NCBI GenBank assembly: GCA_024642545.1
Contig: JAHEAW010000011.1
Span: forward strand, 1 to 36,358
Origin: Erythrobacteraceae bacterium
Lineage (GTDB): Bacteria; Pseudomonadota; Alphaproteobacteria; Sphingomonadales; Sphingomonadaceae
DNA length: 36,358 nucleotides
Reading direction: 5' to 3'
Shown: positions 29,028 through 36,358 of the stretch, in pieces
Position numbering within the stretch: position 1 is the stretch's first letter
How the letters are laid out: the number at the start of each line of letters is the position of its first letter
Notes under the pieces: model-generated
Told to the model about the DNA's origin: nothing
Databases searched by the model: none
The model's input: the letters and a program-made list of their open reading frames with translations, nothing else
Made by a program: the position numbers and the translations under genes

Positions 29028-29813
29028 ATGCCAGATGATCAAAAAAACACTGCTTCACCCGGAATCCCCGCCGCCACCATAGTTGTGTTTCGCAACAGCA
29101 CAGCAGGCGGACCACCTGAATTGCTAATGGTCACCCGGTCGCGCACCATGACCTTTGCAGGCGGCGCGGCAGTATTCCCCGGCGGGCGGGTCGATCCCGC
29201 TGATTACGCGCTCGGCGAAAAATTGAGCGATAGCCTTCCCCCTGATGAAGCAGCACACCGCGTGGCGGCCATTCGCGAAACGCTGGAGGAAACGGGTCTG
29301 GCAATCGGTATTTCAGGCCGCGTCGATGCTGACCGAGCGCGGCAAGCCAGAGCCATGCTGCTGAAACATGAGGACCTCGCCCCGGTGCTGAGGGCGCTGG
29401 ACTGGAAACTCGATCTGGAGGCAGTTCTACCTTTCGCGCGCTGGTTTCCCAGGAATGAGCGAATTCCGCGCGTCTTCGACACCCGCTTCTATCTTGCCAA
29501 TCTGGGGACAGGCGCGGTCGATATTGCCGTCGACCAGACCGAAAATACCAAGCTTTACTGGATCACGGCGCAAGGCGCACTTGATGCAGCCGCATGTGGC
29601 GAGCTGAGTGTTATCTACCCCACAAGGCGCAATCTGGAGCGGCTTGCCCAATTTACAGATTTTGCCGCTGCTGCACGCAACTGCGCGCAGTATCCGGTCA
29701 AGATCATAACCCCGTTCCTCGAAATGCGGGATGAAGAACGCTGGCTGTGCATCCCCGATGACGCAGGTTATCCGGTCACCGGCGAACCGCTGGAAAGCGT
29801 TGCGCGGGGGTAG
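29028..29813 (+). CDS. NUDIX hydrolase
   Basis: FPGGRVDPAD...AAIRETLEETGLAIG Nudix-like box; start at MPDDQKN. Confidence 0.88.
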   Translation: MPDDQKNTASPGIPAATIVVFRNSTAGGPPELLMVTRSRTMTFAGGAAVFPGGRVDPADYALGEKLSDSLPPDEAAHRVAAIRETLEETGLAIGISGRVDADRARQARAMLLKHEDLAPVLRALDWKLDLEAVLPFARWFPRNERIPRVFDTRFYLANLGTGAVDIAVDQTENTKLYWITAQGALDAAACGELSVIYPTRRNLERLAQFTDFAAAARNCAQYPVKIITPFLEMRDEERWLCIPDDAGYPVTGEPLESVARG

Positions 29814-29818
29814 GAAAC

Positions 29819-29895
29819 TGGCGCGCCCGGCAGGACTCGAACCTGCTGCCTCAAGATTAGAAGTCTCGCGCTCTATCCAGATGAGCTACGGGCGC
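29819..29895 (-). tRNA. tRNA-Arg (anticodon TCT), CCA encoded
   Basis: Minus strand GCGCCCGTAGCTCATCTGGATAGAGCGCGAGACTTCTAATCTTGAGGCAGCAGGTTCGAGTCCTGCCGGGCGCGCCA: acceptor GCGCCCG/CGGGCGC, anticodon stem CGAGA/TCTTG with loop CTTCTAA, T-arm GCAGG-TTCGAGT-CCTGC. Confidence 0.96.
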
Positions 29896-29934
29896 GCGCG
29901 GCTCCGGGCATAGCGTGCTTTTCGCAGGCCGCAA

Positions 29935-30672
29935 ATGCGGATAGTCAGCCAAATTATGAACACAACCGATTCTTCCCACCGATTCCGCTATTTCGATTTC
30001 ATGATGGCGGGTTTTGTCACCATTTTGCTGCTGTCCAATGTGATTGGGGCAGGCAAGGTGGCCCAGGTCAATTTGCCGTTTGTCGGCCTCTGGCCATTCG
30101 GTGCAGGCTTATTATTCTTTCCCATCTCTTACTTGCTGGGAGACGTGCTGACCGAAGTCTACGGATATGCCAATGCTCGACGCTGCGTGTGGGCGGGATT
30201 TGTCGCAATGCTGTTCATGGCCTTCATGTCATATGTCGTGGTGGCAATGCCGCCCGCGCCCAGCTGGGGAAATCAGCATGCTTACGAACTGGTTTTTGGT
30301 CAAGTTCCGCGGATCGTGTTTGCTTCCATCGCCGCTTTTTGGGCCGGCGAGTTCGTGAATGCTTACGTCATGGCGAAGATGAAGATTTGGACGGAAGGAA
30401 AGCATCTTTGGACCCGCACAATTGGGTCGACCATTTTCGGTGAAGGAGTGGACAGCCTGATCTTCTATCCACTCGCATTCCTGCACGCCGAAGGGTGGAC
30501 TACTTCGCTGGTGTTCTGGGTGGCTTTGACGCAGTGGATCTTCAAAACCAGCTGGGAAGTTGTGCTGACTCCGGTGACCTATGCAATCGTCGGCTTTCTA
30601 AAGCGGCGCGAGGGCGTCGAAATCTTCGATACTGACACGAACTTTTCCCCTTTTGCAGGATCGAAACCTTAA
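29935..30672 (+). CDS. Queuosine precursor transporter (VUT/YhhQ family)
   Basis: Multi-TM; FPISYLLGDVLTEVYGYANARRCVWAGF and GEGVDSLIFYPLAF motifs; start could instead be ATG 29956. Confidence 0.9.
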   Translation: MRIVSQIMNTTDSSHRFRYFDFMMAGFVTILLLSNVIGAGKVAQVNLPFVGLWPFGAGLLFFPISYLLGDVLTEVYGYANARRCVWAGFVAMLFMAFMSYVVVAMPPAPSWGNQHAYELVFGQVPRIVFASIAAFWAGEFVNAYVMAKMKIWTEGKHLWTRTIGSTIFGEGVDSLIFYPLAFLHAEGWTTSLVFWVALTQWIFKTSWEVVLTPVTYAIVGFLKRREGVEIFDTDTNFSPFAGSKP

Positions 30673-30683
30673 GCGGAGTAACA

Positions 30684-32243
30684 TTATAGCGCTGCCATTC
30701 CCGGCACCGGGTCAGGCACTGGCGTGGCCGCCACGCTGAAATCTGGGACAATTTCGGCCAGGTATTCAAGGCCCAGCTGGTCGCCCAGTAAGCGCAGATC
30801 CTTTTCGTTGGGAACGCCAAACAGCGGGGCGTGGCTTTCTTCCAGCTTCAGCACCAATTTCCCGTCCTCGATCGCAAGGCGGGTCGATTCGAAGGTTGCA
30901 CGTGATAGCCCGCCAAGCCGTCGGCATAGTCGTATCGACAACCCCCAGCACACGGCATCGTCAATTGCTTCTGGGCTGGCCAGTTCGGAAATGCGCGGGT
31001 CGAGATCGGTGTGGTTGCCATTGGCCGAAATCGCAGCCGCCAGCATAGCACGCTCATGCGCGGCAAGACCAATCCAACGCTTTTGCAGTGCCCATTCTAC
31101 CGCTTGTTCGGTGCGGATATTCGGCTCGGTCTGCATTGAGGCAAGCGCCAGCATGGTAGCCGCCAGCCGCAGTCGCTCCAGCCCCGGACGAGAAGCGGGA
31201 ATAGCGCCCACTGTCCATGCCGCGACGCGTGCGGCCAGCGTTGGCGGGCAGCCATGCAAACCGGCGAATACCGCCATCCCGGCCAGCAACGGATCCTGCT
31301 GCCTGGCGAAATCCTCCAACCGATCGAACAGCAAGCCTTCGCGCAGACCCCAGGATGAGAACACAACCTTATCCGGGTCGAGCCGTTTCAGCAGGGCAAG
31401 CAGCAGGGCTGCCGCGTCGGGCATGGTTTGGGACCGCTGGCTGGAGATACGCGGAATGGCGCGCAATTCGTCGGGTGTGGCTGCAGCAATTTCTGCCGAA
31501 ATCGCCTGAATTTCCTCACGCCCCACTTCAAGACCGTGCGGATCGCTGAGCGAATGGGATTGCTGCTGCATGGCATAGACAGCCATCGCCCGCCATGTGC
31601 CGCCTACCAGGTAAAGGTTCCCGCCCACCGCCGCGTCCCAGCCAGCAGCCTTAAGCATCTGATTGGCCGATTTCTTGACTTCTCCGGGCTTGGTGATGCG
31701 CAGTTCGGGCAAGCGCAAAGTCCCCAGCGGCAAGGTGGTGCCTACCCCGCAGCCGCCATTTTCGATCCGCACCAGCTCCAGACTTCCGCCACCCAGATCG
31801 GCCACGACGCCGGCTGCTCCAGGAAAAGCGCCGATCACCCCCATTGCACTGATCCGCGCTTCATCTTTGCCAGACAATAATCGCGGCGAGAGGCCAAGCT
31901 GACGCACTTGTTCAAGAAATTCTGGTCCGTTTTCAGCGTCGCGGGCAGCAGCAGTGGCCACCACTTCGACATCGCTGATCGCCAGTTCCTTCAGGATGAG
32001 AGCATAGCGTTCAAGGCCGCGCATCGCGATGTCGATCGCATCATCGGCCAGTCTGCCAGTTTCGCCAATTTCATGCCCGAGCCGGGCAATTACCTTTTCG
32101 TTGAGCAGCACGATTGGCGCGCGTGGAGAACCGCCATAGACCACCAGACGAACCGTGTTCGACCCAATATCAATGATTGCTCGCTGGGCTCTGTTGGCCC
32201 CGAACTTCCCGTCTCGGTCCGCCCGTCTGCGGCGCAATACCAT
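30684..32243 (-). CDS. ppx: Exopolyphosphatase/Ppx-GppA family protein
   Basis: AIIDIGSNTVRLVVY, VVATAAARDAENGPEFL, GVVADLGGGSLELV; start MVLRRRR overlaps the ppk stop (TGATG). Confidence 0.92.
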   Translation of the reverse strand: MVLRRRRADRDGKFGANRAQRAIIDIGSNTVRLVVYGGSPRAPIVLLNEKVIARLGHEIGETGRLADDAIDIAMRGLERYALILKELAISDVEVVATAAARDAENGPEFLEQVRQLGLSPRLLSGKDEARISAMGVIGAFPGAAGVVADLGGGSLELVRIENGGCGVGTTLPLGTLRLPELRITKPGEVKKSANQMLKAAGWDAAVGGNLYLVGGTWRAMAVYAMQQQSHSLSDPHGLEVGREEIQAISAEIAAATPDELRAIPRISSQRSQTMPDAAALLLALLKRLDPDKVVFSSWGLREGLLFDRLEDFARQQDPLLAGMAVFAGLHGCPPTLAARVAAWTVGAIPASRPGLERLRLAATMLALASMQTEPNIRTEQAVEWALQKRWIGLAAHERAMLAAAISANGNHTDLDPRISELASPEAIDDAVCWGLSIRLCRRLGGLSRATFESTRLAIEDGKLVLKLEESHAPLFGVPNEKDLRLLGDQLGLEYLAEIVPDFSVAATPVPDPVPGMAAL

Positions 32244-34483
32244 CAGACAGCACCCCGGCGCAGCGCAAGTTTGGGGACCCCGCCTGCTTCCAGCGCGCCG
32301 CCCCGGCCCGACAGCGATGGATTGGTCATGAAATAGCGGTGGCAATTGAACGGCTTTTCGCCAGGTTCCATCCTCAAGTAGCTGCCATCAGGCTCCAGTT
32401 CCCAACTCTGTTCAGTGTCGAGCAGATTGGCCAGCAAGACCTGCTGCAGTACCTGATCATGCACGGTGTGATTGCGGATCGGGACCAACGTCTCGACCCG
32501 ACGCTCCAAATTGCGGGACATGGCATCGGCCGACGATATGAACACTTTGGCCCGGTCACCCGGCATCTTGAATCCGTTTGCAAAGGCCCAGATCCGGCTA
32601 TGCTCCAGAAACCGGCCAATAATCGATTTAACGCGAATATTTTCTGACAACCCTTCGATCCCGGCACGCAAGCAGCAAATCCCACGGATAACCAGCTGGA
32701 TCTCCACGCCCGCCTCGCTGGCTGCATAAAGCCGGTCAATCACGCCCTTGTCAGTGAGCGAATTGAGCTTGGCCCAGATCACTGCTGGCCGCCCCTTGCC
32801 GGCATTTTCGATTTCCTTGTCGATATGAGCATAAAGCGTCTCGCGCAGATTGATCGGTGAAATTGCCAGACCTTCGGTGCGGTGCGGCTCGACATAGCCG
32901 GTGACGAAGTTGAACAGTTTACCGGCATCACGGGTCAATTTCGGATCAGCGGTGAAAAAGCTCAGGTCAGTATATACCTTAGCCGTCACCGGATGATAAT
33001 TACCAGTTCCGAAGTGGCAATAGGTGCGAAAGCCGGATTCCTCTCGCCGCACTACCATCGATACTTTGGCATGGGTTTTCCAGTCGACAAAGCCGTAGAC
33101 GACCTGCACCCCGGCACGCTCCAGTTGCCCGGCCCATAGCAAGTTCTGCTCCTCATCGAACCGCGCCTTGAGTTCGACCACTGCCGTCACAGATTTGCCC
33201 GCTTCGGCTGCTGCAATCAGTGCGGCAATCACTGGTGACTGATTGCCCGCCCGATAAAGCGTTTGCTTGATCGCCACCACATCGGGATCCGCCGCTGCCT
33301 GCCGCACAAAATCGACCACCACTTCAAAACTTTCGTACGGGTGATGGATAATGATGTCCTTCTCGCGGATTGCCGAAAAGCAATCGCCATCATGCTCAAG
33401 AATGCGTTCCGGATAGCGCGGGCTGTAATGCGCAAACTTGAGATCAGGCCGATCTTCATCAACGATATCGCCCAGCCCGGCGATCCCCATCATGCCGTCT
33501 GTTTTGACGATAGTGGCACCCTGAATACCCAATTGATCGCGCAGCAATTGCTCAGCGACGGGGTCGAAATCATCTTCCAGCTCAAGCTGGATCACCTGGC
33601 CGCGGCGGCGGCGCTGGATCGCGGTGCGAAAGGTGCGCACCAGGTCTTCTGCTTCTTCCTCGATTTCAATATCGCTGTCGCGCAGCACCCGGAAAGCGCC
33701 ATCACCGATGATGGTAAAGCCGGGAAACAGGTGGTCGGCAAACCGCCCAATCAGACGCTCAATCGAAATATAGATCGCCTCTTCCCCTGGCACCCGCACA
33801 AACCGGGGCAGGCCGGATGGGATCAGGATCATTTCCACCACCTGATTGGCGCTGCGTTCGCTCGGCTTGTCGCGCTTTAGTGTAAACAGCAGCCCCATGC
33901 CCTGGTTGGCAATGAAGGGAAACGGATGCGCCGGGTCAATTGCCTGAAGCGTGATAACCGGCGAAATTTCTTCCAGAAAATAGGTTTTCAGCCAGCTATA
34001 GGCAGCCGAATTGATCTGCTTTTCATCGGCAATATGAATCCCGCTGTCCGCCAAGCCTGATTTCAGCGCGCGCCAGCTGTCCTGCTGAATATCATTGAGG
34101 TGCTGCACCGTTTCACGGATCGCGCTCAACTGCTGGCTGGGGGTGCGGCCATCGATTGACAGACGTTCGATCCCACGCTGCACCTGCCCAACCAGCCCGG
34201 CAACGCGGATCATCATGAATTCATCAAGATTGCTGCCCGAAATGGACAGAAAGCGAAGGCGTTCGAGTAAGGGATAATTGGGATTGCGCGCTTCGGCCAG
34301 AACCCGCTCATTGAAAGCCAGCCAGCTCAGTTCGCGGTTAACATAGGTGCGCGCGTGGTCCGCGCCCGGCTCGCCAAGGTCGTCCTGAATGATCGAGAGT
34401 GGGGCGCTGCTCATGCTTCTTGTCTGCCCCAATGACCGGACATTTGCTGGTGAGGAAAGAGTATCATCATTGGGTTGCTGCAT
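32243..34483 (-). CDS. ppk1: Polyphosphate kinase 1 (start may be ATG 34414)
   Basis: RELSWLAFNERVLAEA N-terminus, HHPYESFEVVVDFVRQAAADPDVVAIKQTLYR, RTYCHFGTGNYHPVTAKVYTDLS. Confidence 0.97.
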   Translation of the reverse strand: MQQPNDDTLSSPANVRSLGQTRSMSSAPLSIIQDDLGEPGADHARTYVNRELSWLAFNERVLAEARNPNYPLLERLRFLSISGSNLDEFMMIRVAGLVGQVQRGIERLSIDGRTPSQQLSAIRETVQHLNDIQQDSWRALKSGLADSGIHIADEKQINSAAYSWLKTYFLEEISPVITLQAIDPAHPFPFIANQGMGLLFTLKRDKPSERSANQVVEMILIPSGLPRFVRVPGEEAIYISIERLIGRFADHLFPGFTIIGDGAFRVLRDSDIEIEEEAEDLVRTFRTAIQRRRRGQVIQLELEDDFDPVAEQLLRDQLGIQGATIVKTDGMMGIAGLGDIVDEDRPDLKFAHYSPRYPERILEHDGDCFSAIREKDIIIHHPYESFEVVVDFVRQAAADPDVVAIKQTLYRAGNQSPVIAALIAAAEAGKSVTAVVELKARFDEEQNLLWAGQLERAGVQVVYGFVDWKTHAKVSMVVRREESGFRTYCHFGTGNYHPVTAKVYTDLSFFTADPKLTRDAGKLFNFVTGYVEPHRTEGLAISPINLRETLYAHIDKEIENAGKGRPAVIWAKLNSLTDKGVIDRLYAASEAGVEIQLVIRGICCLRAGIEGLSENIRVKSIIGRFLEHSRIWAFANGFKMPGDRAKVFISSADAMSRNLERRVETLVPIRNHTVHDQVLQQVLLANLLDTEQSWELEPDGSYLRMEPGEKPFNCHRYFMTNPSLSGRGGALEAGGVPKLALRRGAV

Positions 34484-34537
34484 CGGCCTTGTAAATCATG
34501 CATCGGCCTGTGGCACAATTCTGTCACGGTTTGCAGA

Positions 34538-35551
34538 TCACAGCAGGCTGCTGCTTTCAGCGATCTGAGTGATAGCCCGCCTGCCTTGTGCATCGCGGCC
34601 CAATTGCACCAGAACATCGATGACAGACGCGGCATAGGCGATAGTATCAGTCCTGCTAAGACCAATGCCAGTCTGCATGACCATAAGCGATAATTGCTCG
34701 AGCGCTCCGCGCAGAGAATTGGCATGGATGGTTGAAAAGCTTCCCGGATGACCTGTATTGATTGCGCGCAAAAAACTGACACTTTCCGCTCCGCGCAATT
34801 CGCCCAGCACAATCCGGTCGGGGCGCAGGCGCAACGCCGCCTGCAGCAGTTCATTGGCAGTGACCTTGGCTTCGCCCAGTTCGCCTTTGACCGCGACCAG
34901 ACCAACCCCGTTTTCACCGGGTAAGCGCAGTTCGGGTGTATCCTCCACCAACACCACACGTTCTGCGCGCGGAATTTCGCCCAGCATCGCATTAAGAAAA
35001 GTGGTCTTGCCGGTAGAGGTGCCGCCCGAAATCAAAATGGTGCGACGCTGCGCGATAGCCGCACGCAAATAATCAATCGGATGCGCCTGCGGATCGGGCA
35101 GAGGAGGCTGAGATAGCGGCAAGATTGGTCCGGCATCGTAAGCGTCAAGCGGCAGATCAAGCCGCCGATGTCGCCGGATCGCCATGGCCCAGTGCTTGCG
35201 CGCGGCGGGCGGCCCGCAAAACTGAATTCGCGCGCCATCAGGCAAAGTCGCGCCAAGCAGCGGATGTTCGCGGTTAATCCCCTGATGGCTGACCCGCGCC
35301 ACCTGTTCGGCCAGCCGCTGAATTAACCGGTCATCCAGCTCGGGCACCTCGATTCGCTGCATTCCGGGCGCAGCGGCATCTTCAATCCACGCTTCACCCG
35401 GGCGGTTGACCATGATTTCGGTCACCGTGTCACGGTCAAGCCATTGGCGGAACGGTGCCAAATAGGCGTCAAGATAGACGCTGCGCTCCGCGCCCAAAGG
35501 TACAGCAGCGGCGCTGCCCACGGGCTGGATCGGAAGAATATCTGCCGCCAT
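34538..35551 (-). CDS. virB11: Type IV secretion system ATPase VirB11 family
   Basis: ILISGGTSTGKTTFLNAMLGEIP Walker A, LVEDTPELRLP, RPDRIVLGELRGAESVSFLRAINTGHPGSFSTIHANS; start at MAADILPI after virB10 stop region. Confidence 0.94.
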   Translation of the reverse strand: MAADILPIQPVGSAAAVPLGAERSVYLDAYLAPFRQWLDRDTVTEIMVNRPGEAWIEDAAAPGMQRIEVPELDDRLIQRLAEQVARVSHQGINREHPLLGATLPDGARIQFCGPPAARKHWAMAIRRHRRLDLPLDAYDAGPILPLSQPPLPDPQAHPIDYLRAAIAQRRTILISGGTSTGKTTFLNAMLGEIPRAERVVLVEDTPELRLPGENGVGLVAVKGELGEAKVTANELLQAALRLRPDRIVLGELRGAESVSFLRAINTGHPGSFSTIHANSLRGALEQLSLMVMQTGIGLSRTDTIAYAASVIDVLVQLGRDAQGRRAITQIAESSSLL

Positions 35552-35558
35552 CGAACCT

Positions 35559-36358
35559 TCAGCCAGCCGAAACCTGCGAAAAATCAAGATCCCGCGCGGT
35601 AAATACGCGGATCGGTTCGCCCTGACGGACCCGCACTGTTGGGCCGATCTGACCGTCTTGCTGCAAGGCGGTAGAGGCCGCGCTCTGCCCGCCGCCCAGA
35701 ATGATCGACGCCCCGCCCGACGCCACTGTGGTCAGACCGCCAATCACAGATAAGAGCATAGCGGACCCGAACCGTTTGAAGAAATGGCTGTTGACCTTGC
35801 CTTCAAGCCCGGTGGTCCCGTCAAAGCTGACTGCAGGAGACGCCAGATTTACCGATGCCCCATCGGGCCGGATCAGCCGGGTCCAGATGACATAGGCGCG
35901 CTTCTGGCCGCCCTGCAGCCCTGACTGATACTGCCCGATCAGGCGCGAACTACGCGGCACCAGCACCCTTGTACCGTCAAAGCTGCGCACATCCTGGCTG
36001 ACCACTGCGCGGACATAGCCTGGAACATCAGTTTCAATCGCTGTTTCAAGAATTGCCGGAATCAGCGTGCCTTGCGTCACTGTGGTCTGCGGATTGGTCA
36101 TCGGGGTCGCGCGTGCTGGCGCTCCCCCAACTCCCCCAATCCGGCTGGCAAAATCCGAAGCACTAGTGCCGACTTTTGTCGCAGTGGCCGGATTGCCGGG
36201 CTCTGGCGCAACCACATCAGGCAGCGGCTGCGCACTTGAATCGAACACCAAGGTCGGTGTGTTATAGGGGTTGATACTAGGCGCCGGGTTGCCGGCAGGC
36301 GCATTGGCGAGGATCGGTGCCGACGTAATCGCCGGCTGGGGTTGAGGGGTCTGTGAGG
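35559..36358 (-). CDS. virB10: Type IV secretion system VirB10/TrbI family protein, truncated by window edge
   Basis: GTLIPAILETAIETDVPGYVRAVVSQDVRSFDGTRVLVPRSSRLIGQYQSGLQGGQKRAYVIWTRLIRPDG VirB10 C-terminal domain; frame open to window end. Confidence 0.93.
   Translation of the reverse strand, partial: SQTPQPQPAITSAPILANAPAGNPAPSINPYNTPTLVFDSSAQPLPDVVAPEPGNPATATKVGTSASDFASRIGGVGGAPARATPMTNPQTTVTQGTLIPAILETAIETDVPGYVRAVVSQDVRSFDGTRVLVPRSSRLIGQYQSGLQGGQKRAYVIWTRLIRPDGASVNLASPAVSFDGTTGLEGKVNSHFFKRFGSAMLLSVIGGLTTVASGGASIILGGGQSAASTALQQDGQIGPTVRVRQGEPIRVFTARDLDFSQVSAG

Noticed and set aside
34508-34530. Possible Pho box (CTGTGGC...CTGTCAC) upstream of ppk
   Set aside because: Half-sites are 13 nt apart instead of the 11-nt period of Pho boxes and the first is degenerate.
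1-36358. CRISPR arrays, IS elements, prophage or toxin-antitoxin genes
   Set aside because: No regularly spaced repeats, transposase/integrase motifs or recognisable phage/TA proteins were seen while reading the ORFs.

Overview
A 36.4 kb chromosomal window, apparently from an alphaproteobacterium of the Sphingomonadales/Erythrobacteraceae type (inferred from protein sequence and gene order only). Both strands are densely coding. Main blocks: a modABC molybdate transporter; a reverse-strand translation/RNA-metabolism cluster (rimP-nusA-ylxR-infB-rbfA-truB-rpsO-pnp) interrupted by five accessory genes; a divergent pspF / psp locus; sufE, crtZ-like and thioesterase genes; leuC - small membrane protein - leuD; DUF1476-BolA-monothiol glutaredoxin; NUDIX; tRNA-Arg(TCT); a queuosine precursor transporter (VUT family); ppx-ppk; and the end of a VirB10/VirB11 type IV secretion operon running off the right edge. 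The most interesting region is the psp locus (about 19.5-22.6 kb). A textbook sigma-54 promoter precedes a 50-aa secreted/membrane micro-ORF that is absent from the supplied ORF track, then pspA with an in-frame 72-codon N-terminal extension, pspB and pspC. These are followed by four consecutive small proteins with one N-terminal TM segment and a coiled coil. All four share a PspB-like '(E/K)(R/Q)R(I/V)xxLE(R/A)(I/L)' motif, which suggests a tandemly expanded PspB-like family. Other leads are a strong nested hairpin after grxD, an 8-codon uORF with an ideal Shine-Dalgarno, and an 11-bp direct repeat upstream of ppk.
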